From Rhizohabitans arisaemae (GTDB lineage Bacteria; Actinomycetota; Actinomycetes; Streptosporangiales; Streptosporangiaceae): DNA of 64,000 nt. Positions 41,807 to 50,605 of this stretch are shown one piece after another (the first letter of the stretch is position 1; each line of letters starts with the position of its first letter). The stretch spans positions 372,001 to 436,000 of the forward strand of contig NZ_BLRH01000055.1 in assembly GCF_025996515.1 (NCBI RefSeq). The letters run 5' to 3'. Both the position numbers and the translations under genes were made by a program. The notes beneath the pieces are model-generated. The model did not search any database and was not told where the DNA came from. It was given only the letters and a program-made list of their open reading frames with translations.

Positions 41807-42523
41807 ATGGACATCGCCGATCACTTCACCACCACGGCCGGGGGAATCCGGCTGGCCTACCGGACATGCGGTCCTCCCGACGCCCCGCCGCTCGTGCTCC
41901 TGCACGCGCTGGCCGAGAGCGCCGCCGACTGGGACGCCGTCATGCCCGCTTTCGCCGGCGCCTGGCGGGTGTACGCGCCCGACCTGCGCGGCCACGGGGG
42001 AAGCGACCGGCCCGGCGACTACGCGGCGGAGTCGATGTGCGCCGACGTGCTCGGCTTCCTGGACGCGCTCGCGCTCGACCGGGTGGACCTGATCGGGCAC
42101 TCCCTGGGAGGCCTCGTCGCCTACCTGCTGGCCGGGGCGCACCCGGAACGGGTGAGCCGGCTGGTCCTGGAGGACGTCTCGGCACCGCTCCCCCGCGAGG
42201 GCACCGTCCCCGCCCGGCCGGACGGCGACCTGCCCTACGACTGGGAGATGGTCCTGGCCGTCAGGAGGCAGATCGACGACCCCGACCCCGCCTGGACGGA
42301 CAGGCTCGGCCGGATCACCGCGCCGACCCTGGTCGTCGCGGGCGGCCCCGCGAGCCACATCCCGCAGGATCGGGTCGCCGAGCTGGCCCGGCGCATCCCG
42401 GACAGCCGGACGGTGACCATTCCCGCCGGGCACCTCGTCCACGCCGCCGAGCCGCAGGCGTTCTCGGAGGCGGTCCTGACGTTCCTCAAGCAGACGAAGC
42501 CGTTCCCGTCGGCGTCCCGCTGA
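41807..42523 (+). CDS. Alpha/beta-hydrolase fold protein
   Basis: 238 residues. The nucleophile elbow is IGHSLGGLVAYLLAG (Ser about residue 103). The oxyanion loop is VLLHALAESAADWD, and the catalytic His lies in PAGHLVHAAEPQAF. The cap region between the middle strands is short. Relatives are esterases, haloalkane or lactone hydrolases; the substrate is not predictable. It lies on the opposite strand between rsfS and nadD, so it was probably inserted there. The 269-base gap 41538-41806 shows nothing else. Confidence 0.9.
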   Translation: MDIADHFTTTAGGIRLAYRTCGPPDAPPLVLLHALAESAADWDAVMPAFAGAWRVYAPDLRGHGGSDRPGDYAAESMCADVLGFLDALALDRVDLIGHSLGGLVAYLLAGAHPERVSRLVLEDVSAPLPREGTVPARPDGDLPYDWEMVLAVRRQIDDPDPAWTDRLGRITAPTLVVAGGPASHIPQDRVAELARRIPDSRTVTIPAGHLVHAAEPQAFSEAVLTFLKQTKPFPSASR

Positions 42524-42725
42524 ACCACCGTGGCAGCCTGTGTCCGTGCCCGGCCACGGAAGGCAGGTCACACGCCCGTCCCCGATCACCTCATGCGCCG
42601 TCGGCCCACCGCGAAGCGGCGGCGGGGCGGTGTCGGAGGCACAATCTCGGCCTCGCGCGCACGTTCGCCCGGTCGTGGTCCCCCCGGCCATCGGAGCCCA
42701 TCGGTCACGGCTGGGCCTGTGCCGG

Positions 42726-43352
42726 TCAGGGGGTTGTCGCGCGGTAGAGGTCGCGCTTGTTGATGTACTGCACGATCCCGTCGGGCACGAGGTACCAGAT
42801 GGGTTCCCCGGCCCCGACCCGGTGCCGGCATTCGGAGGAGGAGATGGCGAGCGCCGGGATCTCGATGAGGCTGACCTTGCCTTTGGGCAGGCCGGGGTCG
42901 TGCAGGGTGTGGCCCGGGCGGGTGCATCCGATGAAGTGGGCGACGTCGAAGAGTTCGTCGGCGTCCCGCCAGCTGAGGATCTGGGCGAGGGCGTCCGCCC
43001 CGGTGATGAAGTACACGTCCACCTCGGGGCCGTACTCCCGGGAGATGTCACGCAGGGTGTCGATGGTGAACGTCAGGCCGGGGCGGTCGATGTCCACCCG
43101 GCTCACCGAGAACCGCGGGTTGGACGCGGTGGCGATCACCGTCATCAGGTAGCGGTCCTCCGGCGCCGAGACCGTCCGATCGCCTTTCTGCCAGGGTCTG
43201 CCGGTCGGGACGAAGACGACTTCGTCCAGGTCGAAGTGGTGTGCGACCTCGCTCGCCGCCACCAGGTGACCGTGGTGGATCGGGTCGAAGGTCCCGCCCA
43301 TGACGCCGAGTCGTCGCCGCGCGCCGCTGTTCCCCCTGGCCGTGTGCCCCAT
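42726..43352 (-). CDS. nadD: Nicotinate-nucleotide adenylyltransferase
   Basis: 208 residues from the ATG at 43350-43352; an in-frame GTG 15 bases upstream is an alternative, and neither has a good Shine-Dalgarno. The nucleotidyl-transfer motif [11 protein letters not shown], the [10 protein letters not shown] segment and the [10 protein letters not shown] motif are diagnostic of NadD, which makes nicotinate adenine dinucleotide in NAD synthesis. The short N-terminal extension before GGTFDP is common in actinomycetes. Confidence 0.95.
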   Translation of the reverse strand: MGHTARGNSGARRRLGVMGGTFDPIHHGHLVAASEVAHHFDLDEVVFVPTGRPWQKGDRTVSAPEDRYLMTVIATASNPRFSVSRVDIDRPGLTFTIDTLRDISREYGPEVDVYFITGADALAQILSWRDADELFDVAHFIGCTRPGHTLHDPGLPKGKVSLIEIPALAISSSECRHRVGAGEPIWYLVPDGIVQYINKRDLYRATTP

Positions 43353-43446
43353 GCGAGGGACACTAACGCGCCCCTGTCCGCTCTCCTCCGGCAGGGTCGC
43401 AAGGAAGTCTGCGCTACTCGCCGATCCGCGACATAGAGTGCCCGAT

Positions 43447-44460
43447 ATGACGACTACGCCGGACCGAAGCCGCGTACAACTACCAGGCATCAGCTCACGC
43501 GCCTACGAACACCCCGCCGACCGCTCGGCCCTGGTCGCGATGCGCTCGCTGACCGGGTTCGACTCGGTGCTGAAGCGGATGTCGGGGCTCTTCAGCGAAC
43601 GCAGACTCCGTCTGATGTTCCTCGCCTCCGCCGTACGCACCACGGAGACCCAGTTTCGCGCTCTGCACGACATGGGGCGCGACAGCGCCTACATCCTCGA
43701 CCTGCCGAGGATCCCGGAAATCTACGTCCAGCAGGACCCCCGGGTCCAGGCCATGGCGGTCGGCTTCGACGAGCCGTTCATCGTGGTGACGACCGGGCTT
43801 CTGGACCTCATGGACGAGGAGGAGCTGCGTTTCGTCGTGGGGCACGAGACGGGGCACATCCTCTCCGGCCACGCCGTGTACGGCACGATGCTCCACATTC
43901 TCACCCGGCTCGCCACCCGGGTCGCCTGGATCCCGCTCGGCTACATCGGCCTGCGGGTGATCGTCGCGGCTCTTGAGGAGTGGCACCGCAAGGCCGAGCT
44001 CTCCTCGGACCGCGCCGGGCTCCTCGCCGGTCAGGACAAGGACGCCGCGCTGCGAGCCTTGATGAAGCTGGCGGGCGGCTCCCGGCTCCACGAGATGAAC
44101 ATCGAGGAGTTCCTCGCGCAGGCCCGCGAGTACGACACCGCGGGTGACGTGCGGGACGGTCTGCTGAAGGTCCTCAACCTGCTGGGCACGACGCACCCGT
44201 TCTCGGTCACCCGGGTCGCCGAGCTGGACCGCTGGCGCCGGAGCGGTGAGTACGACCGCATCATCGCAGGCGACTATCCGCGCCGGGAGGACGACCCGAG
44301 CGCCAAGGTCACCGATGAGGTACGGGCCGCCGCGAACGCCTACCGCGAGTCCTGGTCCCAGTCCAACGACCCCTTCATCGGGGTGCTGCGCGACGTCGCG
44401 GAGGGTGCCGCCAACGTCGGCGAGCGGATCTTCAACCGATTCGCCCGGAGGGAAAACTAG
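43447..44460 (+). CDS. M48-family peptidase (HtpX-like)
   Basis: 337 residues from the ATG at 43447. The zinc motif is [13 protein letters not shown] near residue 140, with the third ligand likely in [14 protein letters not shown]. There is one clear hydrophobic stretch ([19 protein letters not shown]) after the active site, so it is probably membrane-associated. M48 peptidases degrade damaged membrane proteins. It diverges from nadD. No operon partner is seen. Confidence 0.9.
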   Translation: MTTTPDRSRVQLPGISSRAYEHPADRSALVAMRSLTGFDSVLKRMSGLFSERRLRLMFLASAVRTTETQFRALHDMGRDSAYILDLPRIPEIYVQQDPRVQAMAVGFDEPFIVVTTGLLDLMDEEELRFVVGHETGHILSGHAVYGTMLHILTRLATRVAWIPLGYIGLRVIVAALEEWHRKAELSSDRAGLLAGQDKDAALRALMKLAGGSRLHEMNIEEFLAQAREYDTAGDVRDGLLKVLNLLGTTHPFSVTRVAELDRWRRSGEYDRIIAGDYPRREDDPSAKVTDEVRAAANAYRESWSQSNDPFIGVLRDVAEGAANVGERIFNRFARREN

Positions 44461-44481
44461 CCCGGAATCCCCGAAAGAGGT

Positions 44482-44507
44482 CCCCGCGCCCAGCGATGAG
44501 CGCGGGG
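44482..44507. terminator. Hairpin between convergent M48 peptidase and DoxX genes
   Basis: CCCCGCGC (44482-44489) pairs with GCGCGGGG (44500-44507) around a ten-base loop. It lies 22 bases after the peptidase stop and 20 before the DoxX stop, and can serve as terminator in both directions. Confidence 0.6.
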
Positions 44508-44526
44508 GTGGGTCGTCGGCGGACGG

Positions 44527-45018
44527 TCAGGCCTTGACTTCCGGTGTCCCGGCCGATGCGGCTTCGGCCGGGGCGGGCGTCCGCTCCGGCACTCCGGTGA
44601 GCAGGGATCCGCCTCGCTTGCCGAACACGAGGTAGTCCAGGCTGAGCCGTCCGGCGCCGGTGACGGCGAGGAGCAGGCAGAGCCCGCCGAGGGTGAGCAC
44701 GTACTCGTACCCGCCGTCGGAGAGAAGCAGGCCGTTGCCGAGGTGGACGTAGAAGGCCGCCCCCGCCATCACCACGACGAGCGCGAGTGAGGCGAGCGGG
44801 GTCAGCAGGCCGAGGATGAGCAGGCCGCCCCCGCCGAGCTCGGCGACCAGGGCGAACAGTGCGGAGATCTCGGGCATCGGGATGCCCAGGTCGGCGAACG
44901 ACTGGGCGAGCTCGCCGTGCCCTTTCTGATACTTCTGCCAGCCGTGCGCCAGGAACACGGCACCGACCGCGACGCGGGCGACGAGTGCCCCGACGTCTTG
45001 CGCGATTCTTCTTACCAT
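44527..45018 (-). CDS. DoxX-family membrane protein, copy 1
   Basis: 163 residues from the ATG at 45016-45018, with AAAAGGAG eight bases upstream. It has four transmembrane helices, beginning VGAVFLAHGWQKYQKGHGEL, then LFALVAELGGGGLLILGLLT, LASLALVVVMAGAAFYVHLG and YVLTLGGLCLLLAVTGAGRL. DoxX proteins act in redox or quinone-linked membrane processes; in mycobacteria they associate with superoxide detoxification. It is a clear paralogue of the next gene, with similar upstream sequence, so they arose by tandem duplication. Confidence 0.9.
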   Translation of the reverse strand: MVRRIAQDVGALVARVAVGAVFLAHGWQKYQKGHGELAQSFADLGIPMPEISALFALVAELGGGGLLILGLLTPLASLALVVVMAGAAFYVHLGNGLLLSDGGYEYVLTLGGLCLLLAVTGAGRLSLDYLVFGKRGGSLLTGVPERTPAPAEAASAGTPEVKA

Positions 45019-45185
45019 GACAGAGGCTCCTTTTCGGGCGGCCCCTCCATCGTTGCGCCTGTCCCCCGCTCGGGCTGCCCGCCGCGGCGTCCGGGCACCC
45101 AGGTCCACCCGCGACGCCGAGATGAGACCGCCGACCCGGTCTTAACCGGCCGAGCAGCGCCACATCGGGTTACAGTACGGTGCCG

Positions 45186-45214
45186 ATTATCTTCACAAGC
45201 CCAGTCAAACGCAA
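45186..45214 (-). promoter_or_regulatory. Promoter upstream of DoxX copy 1
   Basis: On the reverse strand TTGCGT (45209-45214), 17 bases, GATAAT (45186-45191). The same arrangement recurs at 45916-45944 inside a ~54-bp repeat of this region. Downstream, before DoxX copy 1, are ~165 bases of leader holding a decayed relic of the small membrane ORF found beside copy 2. Confidence 0.6.
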
Positions 45215-45264
45215 GAGCCCTGCCTACGGAGGGTGATGCCCGGGCCGGGCCGGAACGGTTGCGG

Positions 45265-45735
45265 TCACGGCCCCCCGCCGGGGCCGTGGGACCCCCGTCG
45301 CCGACGAAAGATGAGGTGGTCCACGCTGAACCGCCCCGCGCCGTACACGAGGAAGAGCAGGGCCAGCGCGCCGAGGGCGAGCACGAGCTCGGCCCCGCCC
45401 TCCGTCACGAACAGGCCTTTGCCGGAGTGGATGAAGAGGAAGGCCCCCGCCATCACGATCAAGACCACCAGCGAGGCGAGCGGGGTCAGCAGGCCGAGGA
45501 TGAGCAGGAAGCCGCCGACGAGCTCCGCCACCATCGCGAACGGGGCGGCCACCTCCGGCAGGGGCGCCCCCATCTGGGCGAACGACTTGGTGACCGCGTC
45601 CAGGCCCAGCTGGTACTTCTGCAGTCCGTGCGCGACGAAGATTGCGCCGGTCGTCACCCGGGCGAGGAGCGACGCGGCGTCCTGCACGATCCGCCACGCC
45701 GAGGTGGCACCGGCGCGGGTCCGGCCCGTGCTCAC
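45265..45735 (-). CDS. DoxX-family membrane protein, copy 2
   Basis: 156 residues from a GTG at 45733-45735 that overlaps the stop of the small upstream frame (GTGA). The four helices parallel those of copy 1 (TGAIFVAHGLQKYQLGLDAV, PFAMVAELVGGFLLILGLLT, LASLVVLIVMAGAFLFIHSG). It keeps the FAQMGAPLPEV loop equivalent to FADLGIPMPEI in copy 1. Role as for copy 1. Confidence 0.88.
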   Translation of the reverse strand: MSTGRTRAGATSAWRIVQDAASLLARVTTGAIFVAHGLQKYQLGLDAVTKSFAQMGAPLPEVAAPFAMVAELVGGFLLILGLLTPLASLVVLIVMAGAFLFIHSGKGLFVTEGGAELVLALGALALLFLVYGAGRFSVDHLIFRRRRGSHGPGGGP

Positions 45736-45926
45736 GACGCCTGCCCTCCGCCGGGGCCGCCCCGTCCTGACAGCAGGGAGTCCAGGTCGACCCGCGGCGC
45801 CGCGGTGATGTCCTCGCGCTCGGTCCTGCGCCAGCTGACGTGCCCCCGGCGCTCCAGCCAGAGCATGAAGCGGTCGAGGCCCAGCAGGGCCACGACGGCG
45901 AGCAGGAGCGTGATGATTATCTGCAC
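45732..45926 (-). CDS. Small single-helix membrane protein beside DoxX copy 2
   Basis: Up to 64 residues: one N-terminal transmembrane helix (IIITLLLAVVALLGLDRFML) and a short charged tail (ERRGHVSWRRTEREDI). It is translationally coupled to DoxX copy 2. The GTG at 45926 lies inside the promoter at 45916-45944, so the actual start may be an internal GTG at 45893 or ATG at 45866. Beside DoxX copy 1 the equivalent sequence is broken by an early stop. A real gene is likely but not certain. Confidence 0.45.
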   Translation of the reverse strand: MQIIITLLLAVVALLGLDRFMLWLERRGHVSWRRTEREDITAAPRVDLDSLLSGRGGPGGGQAS

Positions 45927-45944
45927 GCACCCAGTCAAGCGCAA
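45916..45944 (-). promoter_or_regulatory. Promoter upstream of DoxX copy 2
   Basis: On the reverse strand TTGCGC (45939-45944), 17 bases, GATAAT (45916-45921), matching the promoter of DoxX copy 1 in hexamers, spacing and surrounding sequence. Confidence 0.6.
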
Positions 45945-45978
45945 CGTCCCGGTCACGGAGGGTGACGCAACACGGGTT

Positions 45979-47235
45979 TTACCCTCTGGTGTGACCGTCC
46001 CCGGTAAAGACCCAGGTGGTGGAGGTAAGCTCGGGCAGCCCCAGCGGCCCTCGCGCGTGCAGCTTCTGCGTGGAGATACCGATCTCCGCGCCGAACCCGA
46101 ACTCGCCTCCGTCGGTGAACCGGGTGGAGGCGTTGACCGCGACCGCGGCCGAGTCCACCAGCGCGATGAACCGCCGGGACGCGGCGAGGGATCGGGTGAT
46201 GATCGCCTCGGTGTGGCCCGATCCGTAGGTGCGGATGTGCGCGACCGCGTCCTCCAGGGAGTCGACCACGGCGGCGGCGATGTCGAGGGAGAGGTACTCG
46301 GCGCGGTAGTCGTCCTCGGTGGCCGGGACGACCGCCGGGTCGAAGGCCGCGGTTCGCTCGTCACCGTGCACGGTCACCCCCGCGTCGGCGAGCGCCTTCA
46401 GCGCCCTCGGGAGGAACTCGTCGGCGACCGCGGCGTGCACGAGCAGGGTCTCGGCGGCGTTGCACACCGAGGGCCGCTGGATCTTGGCGTTGAGCAGGAC
46501 GGTCAAGGCCATGTCGAGGTCGGCGTCGGCGTCGACGTAGACCGCGCAGTTGCCCACGCCGGTCTCGATCACCGGCACGGTGGCCTCTTCGACGACCGAG
46601 TTGATCAGTGAGGCGCCGCCACGGGGGATGAGCACGTCGACCAGGCCGCGGGCCCGCATGAGGTGTTTGACCGATTCGCGAGTGTGACCGGGGACGAGTT
46701 GTACGGCGTCCGCGGGTACCTCGGTGGTGCGCAGCGCGTCCTGCATCACCCGCAGCAGCGCCTCGTTGGAGGATCGGGCGCTGGAGGATCCGCGGAGCAG
46801 CGCGGCGTTTCCGCTCTTCAGGCAGAGGGCCGCCGCGTCGACGGTGACGTTGGGACGTCCCTCGTAGATGATGCCGACGACGCCGAGGGGCACCCGAATC
46901 TGCCGGAGCTCCAGCCCGTTCGGCAAGGTGCTTCCCCGGACGACCTCTCCCACGGGGTCCGGGAGACCGGCGACGTGGCGGACGGCGTCGGCGATGGCCT
47001 CGATCCGTCCCGCGTCCAGCCGGAGCCGGTCGATCATCGCCTCGGCGACACCGCCTTCCCGGGCCCGGGCCACGTCGGCCTGGTTCGCCGTGACGATCTC
47101 GGCCGCACGCTCGACCAACGCGTCGGCGACGGCCCGCAGCGCGGCGTCCTTAGGCGCACGGGCCAGCGGGGCGAGGGCGGCCGCAGCGGCACGGGACCGC
47201 CGCGCCACGTCGTTGAACAGCTCGGACTCGTTCAT
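45979..47235 (-). CDS. proA: Gamma-glutamyl phosphate reductase
   Basis: 418 residues, full length. The catalytic cysteine is in [15 protein letters not shown] near residue 255. NADPH-binding and oligomer segments [20 protein letters not shown] and [17 protein letters not shown] are typical. It reduces gamma-glutamyl phosphate to glutamate semialdehyde, the second step of proline synthesis. It follows proB by nine bases, so the two enzymes are made from one message. Confidence 0.97.
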   Translation of the reverse strand: MNESELFNDVARRSRAAAAALAPLARAPKDAALRAVADALVERAAEIVTANQADVARAREGGVAEAMIDRLRLDAGRIEAIADAVRHVAGLPDPVGEVVRGSTLPNGLELRQIRVPLGVVGIIYEGRPNVTVDAAALCLKSGNAALLRGSSSARSSNEALLRVMQDALRTTEVPADAVQLVPGHTRESVKHLMRARGLVDVLIPRGGASLINSVVEEATVPVIETGVGNCAVYVDADADLDMALTVLLNAKIQRPSVCNAAETLLVHAAVADEFLPRALKALADAGVTVHGDERTAAFDPAVVPATEDDYRAEYLSLDIAAAVVDSLEDAVAHIRTYGSGHTEAIITRSLAASRRFIALVDSAAVAVNASTRFTDGGEFGFGAEIGISTQKLHARGPLGLPELTSTTWVFTGDGHTRG

Positions 47236-47244
47236 GCGCGCTCC

Positions 47245-48366
47245 TCAAGACCAGTTGGGCACCAGAATGACGATGTCGTCACGGTGGATGAGCTCTCGTT
47301 CGTACTCCTGGCCGCGCTCGACGGCGAGCTCCCTGGTGGAGCGGCCGAGCAGGGCGGGGATCTCGACGGCGTCGAAGTTGACCAGTCCCCGGGCGATGAC
47401 GTGCCCGGACGGGCCGCACAGATCGACCGGGTCCCCGGCCGCGAACTCCCCCTCGACCTGGGTGACCCCGGCTGGGAGCAGGGACATCCGGCGGGCGACG
47501 ACCGCCTCGACCGCCCCGTCGTCCAGCACCAGGCGGCCTCGCCCGGTGGTGGCGTGGGCGAGCCAGAGCAGGCGGGTGCCCGGATGCCGTCCCCCGGGGT
47601 GGAAGTAGGTCCCGACCTCGCCCCCGGCGAGGGCCGCCGCGGCCTGGGCGGCGGCGGTCAGCACGACCGGTACCCCGGCTCCGGTGGCGATGCGCGCCGC
47701 CTCCACCTTGGTGATCATGCCCCCGGTGCCGACCCGCCCACCGGCCTTGCCCAGCTCCACGGCGGCCAGGTCCTCGGGGCCGCGGACCTCGGCGAGCCGG
47801 ACCGCGCCCGGCCTGCGGGGGTCCCCGTCGTAGAGGGCGTCCACGTCGGAGAGGAGGATCAGCGCGTCGGCGTGGACCAGGTGGGCGACCAGCGCGGCCA
47901 GCCGGTCGTTGTCTCCGAAGCGGATCTCGTCCGTGGCGACGGTGTCGTTCTCGTTGACGACGGGGACGATGCCGAGGTCGAGCAGGCGGGACAGGGTGCG
48001 CTGGGCGTTGTGGTGGTGCGATCGCCGCATCATGTCGTCTGCGGTGAGCAGCACCTGCCCCACCCGCAGGCCGTACCGGGCGAAGGACGAGGTGTACCGG
48101 GCCACGAGCAGGCCCTGCCCCACCGAGGCGGCGGCCTGCTGGGTGGCCAGGTCCCGCGGCCGGGCGCTGAGCCCGAGCGGGCCGAGACCGGCGGCGATGG
48201 CGCCGGAGGAGACCAGGATGACCTGCTGCCCGCCCAGCCTGCGGGCGGCCAGCACGTCCACGAGGGCGTCCACCCTGTCCCCGTCGATCACGCCCTGGGG
48301 TGTGGTGAGCGACGAGGAGCCGATCTTGACCACGGCACGGGCCGCGGTGCTTACGGCGTTGCGCAC
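47245..48366 (-). CDS. proB: Glutamate 5-kinase
   Basis: 373 residues. The amino-acid kinase domain (residues ~1-260) starts VVKIGSSSLTTPQGVID and contains ILVSSGAIAAGLGPLG in the form VILVSSGAIAAG and the VVNENDTVATDEIRFGDND active-site loop. Residues ~280-370 are the PUA domain common to bacterial ProB. It makes gamma-glutamyl phosphate and is normally feedback-inhibited by proline. It starts ten bases after obg ends, so it belongs to the rplU-rpmA-obg-proB-proA run. Confidence 0.97.
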   Translation of the reverse strand: MRNAVSTAARAVVKIGSSSLTTPQGVIDGDRVDALVDVLAARRLGGQQVILVSSGAIAAGLGPLGLSARPRDLATQQAAASVGQGLLVARYTSSFARYGLRVGQVLLTADDMMRRSHHHNAQRTLSRLLDLGIVPVVNENDTVATDEIRFGDNDRLAALVAHLVHADALILLSDVDALYDGDPRRPGAVRLAEVRGPEDLAAVELGKAGGRVGTGGMITKVEAARIATGAGVPVVLTAAAQAAAALAGGEVGTYFHPGGRHPGTRLLWLAHATTGRGRLVLDDGAVEAVVARRMSLLPAGVTQVEGEFAAGDPVDLCGPSGHVIARGLVNFDAVEIPALLGRSTRELAVERGQEYERELIHRDDIVILVPNWS

Positions 48367-48376
48367 GGCTTCCTCT

Positions 48377-49729
48377 CTAGCTGAAGCGGTTGTCGGTGCC
48401 GCGGGGGCCGGGTCTGACCTCCGCGTTCAATGTGGGCTGCCAGTCGAAGACGTAGCCGTCCTCCATCGAGCCGATGACGACCTCCGCGCCGGCGACGGCA
48501 CCCGCCGCGGCAAGGGCTTCCTCGATGCCGAGCCGGTTCAGCCGGTCGGCGAGGTAGCCCACGGCCTCGTCGTTGGCGAAGTCGGTCTGCTTGATCCAGC
48601 GCTGCGGTTTCTCGCCGGTGACCTGGAAGACGTTGTCGCCGACCCGGCGGACCGAGAATCCGGTGTCCCCGAGCTGCTTGGGCCGGATCACCAGGCGGGT
48701 CGGTTCCTCCACGGGGGTGGCGGCGCGGGCCGCCGCGACCATCTCGGCGACGGCGAAGGAGAGCTCGCGGAGCCCCTCGTGGGAGGCCGCCGAGATCTCG
48801 AACACACGTACGCCCTTGTCCTCCAGCGACGACCGGACCAGCTCGGCGAGGTCACGGGCGTCCGGGACATCGATCTTGTTGAGTACGGCGAGACGCGGCC
48901 GGTCGTGCAGCTCGCCGTAGGCCTTCAGCTCGGCCTCGATGGTCTCGAAGTCGCTCAGCGGGTCGCGGCCGGGCTCGAAGGTCGCGCAGTCCAGCACGTG
49001 CACGATCGTGGAGCACCGCTCCACGTGGCGGAGGAACTCGTGGCCGAGCCCCCGGCCCTCGCTGGCCCCCGGGATGAGGCCGGGCACGTCGGCCATGGTG
49101 TAGACGACGTCCCCCGCGGTGACCACGCCGAGGTTGGGCACCAGGGTGGTGAACGGATAGTCGGCGATCTTGGGCCGGGCGGAACTGAGCGCGGCGATCA
49201 GGCTGGACTTGCCCGCGTTGGGAAAGCCGACCAGGGCCACGTCGGCGACCGTCTTCAGCTCCAGCACGACGTCACGGGCTTCCCCCGCCTCGCCGAGGAG
49301 GGCGAATCCGGGGGCCTTGCGCTTGGGCGAGGCGAGCGCGGCGTTGCCGAGCCCGCCGTGGCCGCCTTGGGCGATCACGTAACGGGTGCCGTTCCCAACC
49401 AGGTCGACCAGGACCTCGCCGGTGTCCGCGTCCTTGACCACGGTGCCGCTCGGCACCTGGAGCAGGACGTCCTCGCCGTTCGCCCCGTCCCGGTTCGACC
49501 CCATCCCCTGCTTGCCGTTGCCGGCCCGCTGGTGCGGGCGCCGGTGGAAGGCGAGCAGGGTCGCCGTGTTCGCGTCCACCTCCAGCACGACGTTTCCCCC
49601 GCGACCGCCGTTGCCCCCGTCGGGGCCGCCGAGCGGCTTGAACTTCTCCCGGTGCACGGAAGCGCAACCGTGCCCCCCGTCACCGGCCTTGACGTGCAGG
49701 ATCACGTGATCCACAAAGTCCCCTGCCAC
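48377..49729 (-). CDS. obg: Obg GTPase (CgtA/ObgE)
   Basis: 450 residues, three domains. The glycine-rich Obg fold covers ~1-157 ([33 protein letters not shown]). The GTPase domain follows (P-loop [10 protein letters not shown], switch [20 protein letters not shown] in [12 protein letters not shown]). A C-terminal OCT domain of ~80 residues ends the protein, with an acidic/hydrophobic tail. Obg acts in 50S subunit assembly and stress control. It follows rpmA after a hairpin and is followed by proB. Confidence 0.97.
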   Translation of the reverse strand: MAGDFVDHVILHVKAGDGGHGCASVHREKFKPLGGPDGGNGGRGGNVVLEVDANTATLLAFHRRPHQRAGNGKQGMGSNRDGANGEDVLLQVPSGTVVKDADTGEVLVDLVGNGTRYVIAQGGHGGLGNAALASPKRKAPGFALLGEAGEARDVVLELKTVADVALVGFPNAGKSSLIAALSSARPKIADYPFTTLVPNLGVVTAGDVVYTMADVPGLIPGASEGRGLGHEFLRHVERCSTIVHVLDCATFEPGRDPLSDFETIEAELKAYGELHDRPRLAVLNKIDVPDARDLAELVRSSLEDKGVRVFEISAASHEGLRELSFAVAEMVAAARAATPVEEPTRLVIRPKQLGDTGFSVRRVGDNVFQVTGEKPQRWIKQTDFANDEAVGYLADRLNRLGIEEALAAAGAVAGAEVVIGSMEDGYVFDWQPTLNAEVRPGPRGTDNRFS

Positions 49730-49756
49730 GGTGCCCTCCCTTCAGAAAACGCCGAA

Positions 49757-49779
49757 GGCGGATCGGTGACCGATCCGCC
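49757..49779 (-). terminator. Terminator or attenuator between rpmA and obg
   Basis: GGCGGATCGG (49757-49766) and CCGATCCGCC (49770-49779) form a perfect 10-bp stem with a three-base loop. On the reverse strand a TTTT run follows about eight bases later. It lies 40 bases after rpmA and probably reduces readthrough into obg, keeping ribosomal-protein expression higher. Confidence 0.75.
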
Positions 49780-49818
49780 CTCGTCAACTCTTGTCCGGCT
49801 TGTTCCCCGAGAGCGGTG

Positions 49819-50076
49819 TCACTCCGCCACTGGGACGATGCTCACGGCACGCCGACCGCGCCTACGGCCGAACTCGACCTTACCTTCGATCAGCGCGAAC
49901 AGCGTGTCGTCGCCGCCGCGGCCGACGTTGTCGCCCGGGTGGAAGTGCGTGCCGCGCTGGCGGACGATGATCTCACCGGCGTTGACGAGCTGACCACCGA
50001 AGCGCTTCACCCCAAGCCGCTGGGCGTTGGAGTCACGTCCGTTCCGGGTGGACGACGCGCCCTTCTTGTGTGCCAT
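49819..50076 (-). CDS. rpmA: 50S ribosomal protein L27
   Basis: 85 residues, typical of L27: [40 protein letters not shown] and [20 protein letters not shown] segments. The basic N-terminal tail reaches the peptidyl-transferase centre. Actinobacterial L27 lacks the cleaved extension found in Firmicutes, and here the start MAHKKG is direct. It follows rplU by 40 bases and is cotranscribed with it. Confidence 0.98.
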   Translation of the reverse strand: MAHKKGASSTRNGRDSNAQRLGVKRFGGQLVNAGEIIVRQRGTHFHPGDNVGRGGDDTLFALIEGKVEFGRRRGRRAVSIVPVAE

Positions 50077-50116
50077 GTCAGTTCTCCCTAGTCGAGGATC
50101 TGGGGTGCGTCCCCGA

Positions 50117-50419
50117 TCAGGCCTGGTTGATGCCGGTGACCTTGACCTGGGTGTACCGCTGACGGTGACCCTGGCGCTTCTTGTAACCGGTCTTGTTCTT
50201 GTACTTCAGAATGCTGATCTTGGGGCCCTTGACCATGCCGAGAATCTCGGCGCTGACCTCGAACCGCCCCGCCTCGGTGGTCACGTCGCCTTCGTTGACG
50301 ACGAGCACCGTGGGCAGCGAAACCGTGGAACCGACCTCGCCGGCGACCAAGTCGACGTTGAGGACGTCACCGACGGAGACCTTTGCCTGCCTGCCGCCGC
50401 AACGAACGATCGCGTACAC
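50117..50419 (-). CDS. rplU: 50S ribosomal protein L21
   Basis: 100 residues from the GTG at 50417-50419 ([18 protein letters not shown]), with AGAAGGG seven bases upstream. The family signature [19 protein letters not shown] near the C terminus binds 23S rRNA. Longer in-frame sequence upstream is not conserved L21 sequence and is leader. It begins the rplU-rpmA unit, and the ~190 bases between it and the RNase E/G stop hold its promoter. Confidence 0.97.
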   Translation of the reverse strand: MYAIVRCGGRQAKVSVGDVLNVDLVAGEVGSTVSLPTVLVVNEGDVTTEAGRFEVSAEILGMVKGPKISILKYKNKTGYKKRQGHRQRYTQVKVTGINQA

Positions 50420-50605
50420 CGCGGAACCCTTCTCTGGCTTTGGATGCTGCTGCGCCTCGTACCCCGCTTGGATTGAGCTGTGGGAGGCGCGCGAACGCAA
50501 GGCACGCCTTGGACGCGCCGATGGTTTAGGGTACCGGATCTCGGGATTCAGGTCGAACCGGCACCGTAGGTCCCACCGTATCAGCCGATGGGACCCACGC
50601 TTCGC

